Assembly (NCBI GenBank): GCA_023525975.1
Contig: CM042046.1
Span: 38,719,501-38,783,500, forward strand
Length of the DNA stretch: 64,000 bases
Reading direction: 5' to 3'
Source of the DNA: Smallanthus sonchifolius
Taxonomy: Eukaryota > Streptophyta > Magnoliopsida > Asterales > Asteraceae
The notes below the pieces were generated by a model that made no database searches, was not told where the DNA came from, and saw only the letters and a program-made list of their open reading frames with translations. Positions 22,557 to 34,075 of this stretch are shown here, piece after piece (the first letter of the stretch is position 1; each line of letters opens with the position of its first letter). A program made the position numbers and the translations under genes.

Positions 22557-25421
22557 TGTCGGCGGATTATACGTCGGGGCGGACGCGGTTGCTCAATAGC
22601 ACAAGGTTAACTATTAAAGTTTCGATATTTCATTAATGAATAATTTAAGATTCAATACAAGGAAGAATAATACGAATACAACATTTAATTTAAGTAGTCT
22701 AGGTCCAAAGCATCCTATGTGATCACGAATAAGTCTCATGATGTAAAACCTGAAACATATGAAAGAATCTGTCAACTACAAAATAGTTGGTGAGATACAA
22801 AGGTTTTGACACAGTTTAACAAGTATTTGAAAAGAATTACAATTCACTATGATTCATGCATTCTATAATGTAAGTATGAGAAAACAAGCATGTTAGACAT
22901 TGTGCATATCAACCCTCTAACCAAGTTTAGGCATAACCCGCAGGTTACCCTTATAAGTCTCAAGTTTAAAGTTTAATTCAGTAACAATCACTAAGGGCTC
23001 CCCCCGAAGGGGTCAATCAATCAAGGTGGATTGGTCAACTACAATAGATCTATCATTGTTACTATAGGCTTGATCAAAGTTAATGAATATGCTAGTTTTA
23101 AGTTTAATCTAAGCATACAAGTCTCAAGTTTAACATAAGAATAAACACGTAGTCATAGTTGTACAAGAATTGTATAAGTTTAAAAATTTTGAACATGTTT
23201 CACCCCAAAAGCATAGAAATGAAAAAGGGGCTAAGTATACTCACTTGGATTGGATGAAGAGTATCCGACAAGGATTGAGTGTAGCAAGAATTTGAGCGGG
23301 AGAATATCTTCACAATAAGCCTAAGTATGCAAGTTTAAAGATTTAAGTATGATCCTATAAGTTTATGGTAAGGATCTAGGATTTCAAGATCGACTAGGGT
23401 TCCAAGCTTTTGACTAGGATTGTCTAGGGTTCCAAATGGGAGACGGGAATGATTGGTGTTTATTAAGTTTATGTAAGTCTCTAAAATAGAGTTTTACAAG
23501 ATTTGAATATCAAAGTTTAATAAAAGTAATTATTAAAATCTTACCACCACTAATTACACAAGTTAGGTGATTACAATTAGAATAGTCTTCTAAATACCTA
23601 GAAGTAAAATGATAATAATAGACAAAAGATAAACTAGATTTAAGTTTATCAATAGTTATTTAGGAAAACAAATAATCATTTTCATAATAATTATTTGACG
23701 AATAATGATTAGGGTTTTATGATAATCATTTTAAGAATACATAATTATCAAGAATACATAATCATTCAATTGGAAATAATAAATATAAACCATTTATGAT
23801 TTATTCAAACATTTAAATAATTAGTACTTTTTATAATGTTAAAAATGAAAACAAATGAAGTATAGTTATAGTTTAATTATAGTGTCAAATAGCATTTCTC
23901 ATAAAGTTTTATATTTTAATCGGTAAGTTTCAAAGTTTATAAGTCTATAAATATAACGTTAAAGTATTTAAGTAAGGTTTATAAGTTTTTAAATGTTTAA
24001 AGTTATCTATTTATAATGTTTATAAATTTATAACTTTATGATTTTCTAATATAAAATACGAATGTTCATTTTATTTAAATAAATAAATAACTCTTGAATT
24101 TTAAATGTTAAACTAAAGTTTATAAATCAATTTAATGTTTAAACTAAATAATATGTTTATTTCAGAAAGTATAAAATAATTTTTATAGTTTCTGATTATT
24201 AACATCATTCCGGTTCAGAATATACGTTTTATAAAGTTTTTAAAAGTATTTTTATAGTTTTAAGTGTTTAAACTAATTTTAAAGGGTAAAATATTTATAA
24301 GTTTGATTAAATAAAATAGTTCCAGAATATAAAAATGTAAATAAAATTCGATTTTAAGTTTATAAAGATTTAACAGATTTTATAAAAATAATGGAAGTAT
24401 CAAAACTAAAAAAAAAAGAATTAAAACATCAAAACTCGGGTTGGCCGGATTCGAACCCGGGCCAGCCGAGTTTACACACAAGCGTACAAACCACCTGACT
24501 ACAGGCTTCATTATGTATAAACATGGAAACAAAATAGGTAAACAATACTTCCAAACACCCCCAAATTCTCAAGAACCCTAGAATCGATTTATGCCAAATA
24601 CATGCCGATTCGCCCTCTGTTAATGCATATAAACAGAGGGCTTTCGATCTCTAAGGTGTAACGATCCTGTTAGACACAAGAATTACCTGAAATGGTGTCG
24701 TAATGAAGGAGAATGCTTCTGGGTTTGAACTCGGCGGTCGCTGGAATCGATCGAACAATGTGGATGCAATATGAAGAAATTGATAGTTTAGATAGTTTGT
24801 GTGTGGTGTCGTCCAAGTGTGTGAGTCGATATTTATAGCGGATTTTGTTAATTAATACCCGAATGATTGAGAGGTTTACGGTTGAGCTTAAATGAGTTTG
24901 AATTCAAAATACGCGTTGTTAGGCTCGATGTTGAGCATTGAATACAGTTAGGTTACAGTCGCACGCTCGAGTCGAGACTCGAGGTACACTGAATTTGGCC
25001 GGAATCGCGATTTCGCGCAAAAGGGTGGAACCAGTTACTGCGGGGTTTCGAACGGGTGACTGGTTTGAAATTCGTAGGTTTGGTCGAATTACACAAACAG
25101 TCCCTGAAGTATCTAGCCTTTATCATTTTATGTTGGAACTTAGTTGAAATGAGTTTCGAAAGCGACAGTTTCGGTCCCTAGACTTTATAATAAAGTGTTT
25201 TATTTTATAAAAATCCGAATAAGTTTTATAAGTTTTGTAAAAATAATTTATAAGAGTTGTGGGTTTAAGTGTTTAGAATAAGTTTATAAGTTTTTGTATT
25301 TATATAATTATAGTCCCATAAAGTTTTTTTTTTTTTTTTTTTTTTTTTGTAAAGTTCTAAATGTTGAATTAATACGTGTGAGGGTTTAGAAAATATGGGT
25401 CGGAAATCCTTGGATATTACA
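22557..25421 (-). repeat. 3' LTR of element A
   Basis: Uninterrupted 2.87-kb LTR, nearly identical by eye to the pieces of the 5' LTR (29926-30974, 32809-34075, 44968-45521). On the minus strand it holds a TATA box (tatttata, 24830-24837), a splice-donor-like CAGGTAA (24683-24689), a 9-bp hairpin (24613-24640), a tRNA-like module (24434-24506) and a long AT-rich tail. A T26 run lies at about 25324-25349 on the plus strand, much shorter in the other copy. Confidence 0.9.
24434..24506 (-). repeat. tRNA-like module with Pol III box B in LTR A
   Basis: On the minus strand a perfect box B GGTTCGAATCC (24447-24457) is preceded by a degenerate box A (tagtcaggtggtttgtacgc) at about the tRNA distance. 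The 3' side can pair as a T-arm and short stem (ctcggctggcccg / cgggttggccgag-type), but there is no complete acceptor stem or anticodon arm. The second copy is at 33650-33722. It is a tRNA-derived remnant, not a tRNA gene. Confidence 0.6.
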
Positions 25422-26116
25422 GTATCCCCTACTTTAGGAAATTTCGTCCCGAAATTAAAGTGGAAGGGTTTAGTTCAGGATTTAAGTCTATGATACGCAC
25501 AAGGATAGTGAGAAAGATGCCCTATGTTCCCAAGTAAACCCTGGGTTACGTTTAGATTTTTAAATAAGTTGTAAGGATAGGGATAAGATTACGCTCAAGT
25601 TCTAAGTTTTCGAAGCATATGGTTGTCAAGAGTTTCCCTAAGAAGCATATAGTTTCATTGAAATATATGAAGATTTGTTTTCAAAAATGTATTTGAGAGG
25701 ATAATTGATGAACTTCCATTCAAGATTTAAAGTGAGATGCATCACTCAGAATGGGTTCGACGATAGTTTAACGATTTGGGTTTGTAGACTAATACGTCTA
25801 GGGATTGCTACGGTACCTAAGTTCCAAGTTCCGTGGCTACCCTTTTTCGATAAGTCTTAGATTATAGCACATGACAGAGTTCACTATGTCTTCCCATACA
25901 TTCATTTTTATACTTACGTGTGCACCCGCAAGCATTCAAATCGTCGCATAGTCTGTATAGGTCCTTCCGTTTGTGTGCGGATCAAGAAAGAGTACAAGAA
26001 TTTGTTTAACACACGACTAAGGTTTCCACATAAGACTGATCATTGATTAACGAGTCCCTTAGAGAGAAACTTCATTCACTGATTAAAGAGAGAAGAATGT
26101 GACAAGATTTAGAGTT

Positions 26117-26790
26117 TCAAAGTTTCCTCGTGATTGAATAAGAATACCTCAATCATCGAGTAGTTTAAAGCCTTTACACTTTCCTCGTGTTTGATCAAGA
26201 ATACATCAAACCTTGAGTAATTTAAAGGTCTTATACGTTCATCATGTTTGAACAAGCATACGTCAAACATGGAGTAGTTTAAAGTCTCATACGTTCATCA
26301 TGTTTGAACAAGAATACGTCAAACATGGAGTAGTTTAAAGTTTCATACGTTCATCATGTTTGAACAAGAATACGTCAAACATGGGGTAGCTCAAATTGTG
26401 TTTGAACAAGAATACGTCAAACATAGAATAGTTTAAATTGTGTTTGATCAAGAATGCGTCAAACATAGAATAGTTTAAATTGTGTTTGAACAAGAATACG
26501 TCAAATTGTGTTTGAACAAGAATGCGTCAAACATAGAATAGTTTAAATTGTGTTTGAACAAGAATACGTCAAACATAAAATTGTGTTTGAGCAAGAATAC
26601 GTCAAACATATAATAGTTTAAATTGTGTTTGAACAAGAATGCGTCAAACATAGAATGGTTTAAATTGTGTTTGAACAAGAATACATCAAATATAAAATTG
26701 TGTTTGAACAAGAATACGTCAAACATATAATAGTTTAAATTGTGTTTGAACAAGAATACGTCAAACATCGGATAGTTTAAAGTCTCTTAG
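26117..26790. repeat. minisatellite in element A, 38-60 bp units
   Basis: About fifteen copies of a core gtttgaacaagaatacgtc followed by aaaca. Spacing is about 57-62 bp in the left part (with agtctcatacgttcatc) and about 38-40 bp on the right (with tagtttaaattgt). The core has 6-bp inverted ends (gtttga / tcaaac). On the minus strand it reads through as a repetitive 97-codon frame (FDVFLFKHN units), which is a by-product of the repeat. Confidence 0.92.
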
Positions 26791-27991
26791 TTTAGCTTCA
26801 GTGTATAGAAGTATACGATTACGTTTTGAGTATAAAGCGGTTATCTAAATACTCTAGTGTTTAAGAGAGGTATGGGACAGCGTTTGGAACAGGATTAACC
26901 GTTATACGCTTTCTCATAGAAGATTCGAGTTGTCCAGAAGATTAGTGGATCCCGATGTTTGGGTTTGAAGAGAAGACTAGGGAGGTATTCTGCTAAAGAG
27001 AACAACGTCTCCCTTCATTTTAGTTTCTAGTATCAAGAATGAAATTTTCTTGTGTATTTGAAATGTACGTTTATCAAGTCTTATAGGGTTTGGTTAAGAT
27101 GGACACACAAAAGTTTTTAAGACTAAGAATCCAAGTATAAGTTTGAAAATAGGATAAGTCAGTTGAGTTTCAAGTTTCAGTATTAAGCTTTACATGATCC
27201 TTTATTGATCATGTTTAGTTTTAAGAATACGAGATTGAGTATTTGTACAAGTTTTACATGACTCAAAAGTCTCTGACTTTATAGTTGTGTATCCGAAGTT
27301 TAATGTTTTAGCAACGTGTATTTGAGCTTTTAGTTCCCGTTGTGATTTATAGTAAGTCTTTTACGTGACAAGAGTTGAATGAGAAAAGTCTCCAAGCATA
27401 GGGTAATGGGAAAAGTTTCGATACGGTTTATGATAGTGTGTTTATAAATGATTTTATCTCGTTTCATGACAGCAGATATAGTTTTCTTTTATATAGAGTG
27501 TAATTAGGATGTTCAAAAATGACGAGTTGGACATTGATAAATAGTATAAGTAAGACTTATGAAAAGGTATGTATGATTGTCAAACGAAAAGTTGGTCAAG
27601 TTTAGAAGTGTGAAGTCTATATAAGGGTAAGGATCATAGTTGATTACGACAGTGGTTCGTAAGTCGAGTTGTTTTAAAAGAGTGCTTACGAATTAGAAGG
27701 TTCGTTCAAAGTTTTTTTATTCTTCAAGTATACGTGTCACTTAGGGTTTTTTATAGTTTAATGCCACGTTGTTAATTATCTCTAGTACTAATGTGAGCTA
27801 CTCTTGACGGAAGTGTTTGGGTAAGAAGTGTTAAGTTTGTAGTGCTTGGAGGAAAGTCAAACTAGTAAGTGATAACAAGATGAAATTTTCAAAATAACTT
27901 TCATTAAACGTTTCAAAATTGGGACTTCTAGCCCTTACATAAGACATTCGTCATTTAAACGAAAAATTAAAATTAAAGGAAAATAGGGGTT

Positions 27992-28567
27992 TCATGCACG
28001 CCTTAAATAGCTCTCCACTAAGAAACAGATTAATACTATCACAAGTACTGCTAGGGTTACCCGGATGGCAAACCTAGCCTCCGCTCTAGGGGGTTCGGTA
28101 CGGTGCTCGAGGATTTCTCTGTCTTCCTCCAAAGTTACTATCTTTTCTTCCTGGATCCAGATTTGATTGGCCAGGTCGTTGATCCTTTGGTTTAACAGGT
28201 CGTGCCGTGCCCTATGCTCTATCTCCCTCCTCATAAATTCTTCGGTTTCCAGAAACCTAGAAATGTTAGACACCGGGATCCCCATTGCCACGGAAGGTAC
28301 TCCGGTATGCCTAGCCCTTAGGGTAGGGGTAGGTGCTAGGTACGGGTCCCTTGGTGGTGATGAGAACCGGTGGTGAAGATGAGGTGGTTGATAGGGATTC
28401 CTCGATGGTGATGTCCTAGGGTTTCTGGTCCAGTTGGTGTTGAGTTCAGCTCTTGCCCGTGCATTAGGGTAAGGACTTGGTTGATACACCGGTGACTCGC
28501 TACTCTCTTCTCGGTCGGACTCTCCTCCTGGACGATACACTGGTGAAGAGTGTGAGTGGGAGTCCAT
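27992..28567 (-). CDS. 191-residue coiled-coil, membrane-anchored protein in the gag position of element A
   Basis: The ORF starts at ATG 28567, about 1.35 kb downstream of the PBS where a gypsy gag would lie. I do not recognise the protein. Residues 1-95 are low-complexity and rich in Ser, Pro, Arg, Tyr and Glu. Residues about 100-155 are predicted helical and heptad-like (TEEFMRREIEHRARHDLLNQ onward, then IQEEKIVTLEEDREILEHR). Residues about 166-187 form one hydrophobic segment (VTLAVLVIVLICFLV) followed by a short basic tail, as in a tail-anchored or single-pass protein. It has no zinc knuckle, protease or RT. An env-like or host-derived origin is possible. The frame is intact although the element lacks pol, which suggests a real product or recent insertion. 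Confidence 0.6.
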   Translation of the reverse strand: MDSHSHSSPVYRPGGESDREESSESPVYQPSPYPNARARAELNTNWTRNPRTSPSRNPYQPPHLHHRFSSPPRDPYLAPTPTLRARHTGVPSVAMGIPVSNISRFLETEEFMRREIEHRARHDLLNQRINDLANQIWIQEEKIVTLEEDREILEHRTEPPRAEARFAIRVTLAVLVIVLICFLVESYLRRA

Positions 28568-29516
28568 TACCTAGCAAGAGGGAGAGTAGAAAGAAAAGGT
28601 TGTAAGTAAGTTGATCAAATATATTCAAAAGTTTTTTTTTATACATAATACTGAGTTATCACAGTAAAATAAAATAAAAAAATGGGTTTTGGCTTGAAGT
28701 TGGTGGGCTAACAAAGAGAATTCCCGGAAGAAGGGGTGGGTCGCAAGGACTCGCTTATGTACCCTATTTCCCTAGCCAGAACATCCTCATGGGCCTACAA
28801 CTTCTCTCAGTTGTTGTCACCGATGTTTGGGTTTATGGTACTATGTCGAGGTTCATTATGGTTTTAGAGTCTTAAACGTGGAGCTTGTTTATTCTATAGT
28901 AGGCTTCTTCTCTTGCGGGAAAATGATCAGGTTACTAATCCCTTTGTTAATGTACTTTAGGTTTAAAAGACGTTAAGTTTTGTTTACAAGAAACGGTGAT
29001 GTGTAAGTTTTAAGGACGTATGAAGGTTTTGAGATATATAAAAGTGTAACAAAGTTTTGAGTTAGTCATAAAATGAAGTTTGCTTGAGTGACGAAAAATG
29101 AAATGAGACACAAGGGTTTCCCCTTATGTGCCAAGTTTATAAAATAATGAAGTTTGTAAGAGAATTTGTAGAGTAATACATAGTTTTAAGGGTTGTATTA
29201 CAACGATCACGAAGTTTATTGGGTAGTATCTATAAATATAAGTTTATGTATGTAGTTTTTAAGTATAATCTCGTAAGAATTTCTCCTTGAAGGTAACTCC
29301 TTCAGGTCATGACGAGTAGGCATGCTGTCATATGACAAGACGGGACTTAAGAATCATAGAATAAAGGTTATAGAGGAAAGTTTTTGAATCATGAATTTAT
29401 GAAGCGTAAAGTATTTGAGATGGCACTTATTTAGTGCATATCACTAAGTGAGTACTTTGACATATCAAGAGAAATTTGAGCTCACTAATGTTTAGAAAAG
29501 TCATGCATTCCTATAA

Positions 29517-29625
29517 GTGGATACTCATCCCAAGAATTCCCAGGAAAGCATACGGGTCCGACGGTTGATTTGGATTTATACGAAATGCTTTCCTTGACAG
29601 AATTTCCCAGAATACAGGTATCCAC
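29517..29625 (-). promoter_or_regulatory. leader hairpin in element A (possible packaging/dimerisation signal)
   Basis: Arms 29517-29551 and 29585-29625 pair as an outer stem (gtggatac with gtatccac) and an inner stem (aggaaagcat with atgctttcct), with internal loops and a 33-nt apical loop. It lies between the PBS and the ORF. A hairpin at the matching place in element B (41587-41686) has different bases but the same outer and inner stem plan. Confidence 0.55.
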
Positions 29626-29909
29626 CCTTCCGGTCCGCACAAGTTCTCACACATTATCTAGAACTTAAATATTCTTGACGAGAGTTTAGTGGTGGCTTAG
29701 ACTTAAAGCCTAAGAACGTGTCCTCGATGTAGTAGACTCTTGTAGCACGTAGGTAAGTAGAATCGTAGAATCTCCAAGCGTTCACGTATAAGATTCAAGA
29801 ATAGAATGAGGAGAGAATTTCCTAGTAAAGGACATGAGATAACTCATGTTTGGGTCTCCTAAGTTATAGTCTAGGTCATGTGTCTAATAACCTAATTCAC
29901 TATAACCAA

Positions 29910-29922
29910 GGCTCTGATACCA
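29910..29922 (-). promoter_or_regulatory. primer-binding site of element A (initiator tRNA-Met)
   Basis: On the minus strand TGGTATCAGAGCC, complementary to the 3' end of plant initiator tRNA-Met, 3 bp after the LTR end (GTGTGACA). Confidence 0.9.
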
Positions 29923-30974
29923 ATCTGTCACACCCCAACCGACGGCGGATTATACGTCGGGGCGGACGCGGTTGCTCAATAGCACAAGGTTAACTATTAA
30001 AGTTTCGATATTTCATTAATGAATAATTTAATATTCAATACAAGGAAGAATAATACGAATACAACATTTAATTTAAGTAGTCTAGGTCCAAAGCATCCTA
30101 TGTGATCACGAATTAGTCTCATGATGTAAAACCTGAAACATGTGAAAGAATCTGTCAACTACAAAATAGTTGGTGAGATACAAAGGTTTTGACACAGTTT
30201 AACAAGTATTTTAAAAGAATTACAATTCACTATGATTCATGCATTCTATAATGTAAGTATGAGAAAACAAGCATGTTAGACAATGTGCATATCAACCCTC
30301 TAACCAAGTTTAGGCATAACCCGCAGGTTACCCTTATAAGTCTCAAGTTTAAAGTTTAATTCAGTAACAATCACCAAGGGCTCCCCCCGAAGGGGTCAAT
30401 CAATCAAGGTGGATTGGTCAAATACAATAGATCTATCATTGTTACTATAGGCTTGATCAAAGTTAATGAATATGCTAGTTTTAAGTTTAATCTAAGCATA
30501 CAAGTCTCAAGTTTAACATAAGAATAAACACGTAGTCATAGTTGTACAAGAATTGTATAAGTTTAAGAATTTTGAACATGTTTCACCCCAAAAGCATAGA
30601 AAGGAAAAAGGGGCTAAGTATACTCACTTAGATTGGATGAAGAGTATCCGCCAAGGATTGAGTGTAGCAAGAATTTTAGCGGGAGAATATCCTCACAATA
30701 AGCCTAAGTATGCAAGTTTAAAGATTTAAGTATGATCCTATAAGTTTATGGTAAGGATCTAGGATTTCAAGATCGACTAGGGTTCCAAGCTTTTGACTAG
30801 GATTGTCTAGGGTTCCAAATGGGAGACGGGAATGATTGGTGTTTATTAAGTTTATGTAAGTCTATAAAATAGAGTTTTACAAGATTTGAATATCAAAGTT
30901 TAATAAAAGTAATTATTAAAATCTTACCACCATTAATTACACAAGTTAGGTGATTACAATTAGAATAGTCTTCT

Positions 30975-32808
30975 AGGGTTAGGTTATAGTAAAAAGGGTT
31001 TTAAAAATAAGAAGGGTAAGAAGGATTCTAAGCTTGACATGTGTCATTTTATTATTTTTAAAGGGAGGGCATAATGGTTAATGTGTAATATACCAGGTCA
31101 ATGTGTAATACATCAGGTCAATGTGTAATACACCAGGTCAATGTGTAATACAAGGTCTGATATTACACAATGATCAGACCTGATATTACACAATGAACTG
31201 ATATTACACATGAGCATATGACCTAACATATTTGAGCGAATTACACAATGAGCTGGAAAACATAAAACACAATGATGAAAACATAAAACACAATGATGAA
31301 AAATATTTGACACAATGAACTTGCATTACACAATGACCTGACTAATTACACAATGAACTTGTATTACACAATGACTTGACTAATTACACAATGAACTTGT
31401 ATTACACAATGACCAGACGTGGTATTACACAATGAACTTGTATTACACAATGAACTTGTATTACATGATGAACTTGTATTACACAATGAACTTGTATTAC
31501 ATGATGAACTTGTATTACACAATGACCTTACTAACTACACAATGAGCTGAAAAACATAAAACACAATGATAAATACAAATAACACAATGAACTCGTATTA
31601 CACAATGAACTTGTATTACACAATGCCCTGACTAATTACACAATGACCAGATATTACACAATGACCAGACGTGGTATCACACAATGAACTTGTATTGCAC
31701 AATGAACTTGTATTACACGATGAACTTGTATTACACAATGAGCTGAAAAATCGTAAAACACAATGATAAATACATATAACACAATGAACTTGTATTACAC
31801 ATTGGACTTGTATTACACAATGACCTGACTAATTACAAAATGACCAGACGTGGTATTACACAATTAACTTGTATTACACGATGACCTGGCTAATTACACA
31901 ATGAGCTGAAAAACGTAAAACACAATGATAAATACATATAACACAATGAACTTGTATTACACAGTGAACTTATATTACACAATGAACTTGTATTACACAG
32001 TGAACTTGTATTACACAATGACCTGATTAATTACACAATGACTAGATATTACACAATGACCAGACGTGGTATTACACAATGAACTTGTATTACACAATGA
32101 ACTTGTATTACACGATGAACTTGTATTACACAATGAGCTGAAAAACGTAAAATACAATGATAAATACATATAACACAATGAACTTGTATTACACATTGAA
32201 CTTGTATTACACAATGAACTTGTATTACACAATGACCTGACTAATTACACAATGAGCTGAAAAACGTAAAACATAATGATAAATACATATAACACAATGA
32301 ACTTGTATTACACATTGAACTTGTATTACACAATGGACTTGTATTACACGATGAACTTGTATTACACAATGACCTGACTAATTACACAATGAGCTGAAAA
32401 ACGTAAAACACAATGATAAATACATATAACACAATGAACTTGTATTACACATTGAACTTGTATTACACAATGAACTTGTATTACACAATGAGTTGGAAAA
32501 CGTAAAATATTTTTATTTTTTGTTTATAACGACACTATACTCGTTTTAAAGATAAAAAAACGCTCGTTTTTATGGTGTAATTTTTTAAAAAAAATAATGT
32601 CGTATGTAAAAGTTATGAACATTTAAAAATGAGGAGGGAACTTGAAAAAAAGTCAACAAAAGTGGCCAAGACTAAAATACCATTCCAACAACTTTTTCTC
32701 ATACAATTTAATCTCAACCATTAAATTTTTTCTACAATTTGATCTAATGGCTATAAATCCTTCTCACACTTCTTAGAATTAAAATCCTTTTTATCTGAAC
32801 CTAATCCT
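30975..32808. mobile_element. TIR element with expanded satellite, inside LTR A
   Basis: The left end (agggttaggttatagtaaaa) and inverted right end (aggattaggttcagataaaa) match for roughly 60 bp. Flanking 8-mers are AGTCTTCT (30967-30974) and AATCTTCT (32809-32816), 7 of 8 identical, and the intact LTR copy confirms the empty site (agtcttctaaatacc). The right subterminal part (32520-32700: aaaaaacgctcg, gtcaacaaaagtgg) matches the element at 20573-21655, so both belong to one family. The left subterminal part is missing here. Confidence 0.75.
31080..32510. repeat. satellite of ATTACACAATGAACTTGT-like units
   Basis: About 1.4 kb of roughly 18-20-bp units (attacacaatgaacttgt, with variants ending in gacctgacta, gagctgaaaaacgtaaa and gatgaact). 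A higher-order block of about 150-190 bp (attaca.. gagctgaaaaacgtaaaacacaatgataaatacatataac) is also repeated. Long apparent ORFs here are repeat artefacts. Confidence 0.93.
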
Positions 32809-34075
32809 AATCTTCTAAATACCTAGAAGTAAAATGATAATAATAGACAAAAGATAAACTAGATTTAAGTTTATCAATAGTCATTTAGGAAAACAAATAA
32901 TCATTTTCATAATAATTATTTGACGAATAATGATTAGGGTTTTATGATAATCATTTTAAGAATACATAATTATCAAGAATACATAATCATTCAATTGGAA
33001 ATAATAAATATAAACCATTTACGATTTATTCAAACATTTAAATAATTAGTACTTTTTATAATGTTAAAAATGAAAACAAATGAAGTATAGTTATAGTTTA
33101 ATTATAGTGTCAAATAACATTTCTCATAAAGTTTTATATTTTAATCGGTAAGTTTATAAGTCTATAAATATAACGTTAAAGTATTTAAGTAAGGTTTATA
33201 AGTTTATAGATGTTTAAAGTTATCTATTTATAATGTTTATAAATTTATAACTTTATGATTTTCTAATATAAAATACGCATGTTCATTTTATTTAAATAAA
33301 TAAATAACTCTTGAATTTTAAATGTTAAACTAAAGTTTATAAATCAATTTAATGTTTAAACTAAATAATATGTTTATTTCAGAAAGTATAAAATAATTTT
33401 TATAGTTTCTGATTATTAACATCATTCCGGCTCAGAATATACGTTTTATAAAGTTTTTAAAAGTATTTTTATAGTTTTAAGTGTTTAAACTAATTTTAAA
33501 GGTTAAAATATTTATAAGTTTGATTAAATAAAATAGTTCCAGAATATAAAATGTAAATAAAATTCGATTTTAAGTTTATAAAGATTTAACAGATTTTATA
33601 AAAATAATGGAAGTATCAAAACTAAAAAAAAAAGAATTAAAACACCAAAACTCGGGCTGGCCGGATTCGAACCCGGGCCAGCCGAGTTTACACACAAGCA
33701 TACAAACCACCTGACTACATGCTTCGTTGTGTATAAACATGGAAACAAAATAGGTAAACAATACTTTCAAACACCCCCAAATTCTCAAGAACCCTAGAAT
33801 CGATTTATGCCAAATACATGCCGATTCGCCCTCTGTTAATGCAATTAAACAGAGGGCTTTCGATCTCTAAGGTGTAACGATCCTGTTAGACACAAGAATT
33901 ACCTGAAATGGTGTCGTAATGAAGGAGAATGCTTCTAGGTTTGAACTCGGCGGTCGCTGGAATCGATCGAACAATGTGGATGCAATATGAAGAAATTGAT
34001 AGTTTAGATAGTTTGTGTGTGGTGTCGTCCAAGTGTGTGAGTCGATATTTATAGCGGATTTTGTTAATTAATACC

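Noticed and set aside
24434..24506. True tRNA gene
   Set aside because: Box B is perfect, but the acceptor stem and anticodon arm cannot form and the segment is part of an LTR; the copies at 33650, 46180 and 57913 fail likewise.
24938..25147. 69- and 81-codon ORFs at 24938 and 45051
   Set aside because: They are homologous segments of the two LTRs of element A, with no coding signal.
26475..26768. 97-codon minus-strand ORF with FDVFLFKHN repeats
   Set aside because: Entirely made of the minisatellite; no independent support for coding.
26117..26790. CRISPR-like regularly spaced repeats
   Set aside because: Eukaryotic plant DNA; spacers are themselves near-identical and unit size changes, so it is a minisatellite inside a retroelement.
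32011..32232. 73-codon ORF (CNTSSLCNTSS repeats)
   Set aside because: Satellite artefact of the 18-20-bp units.
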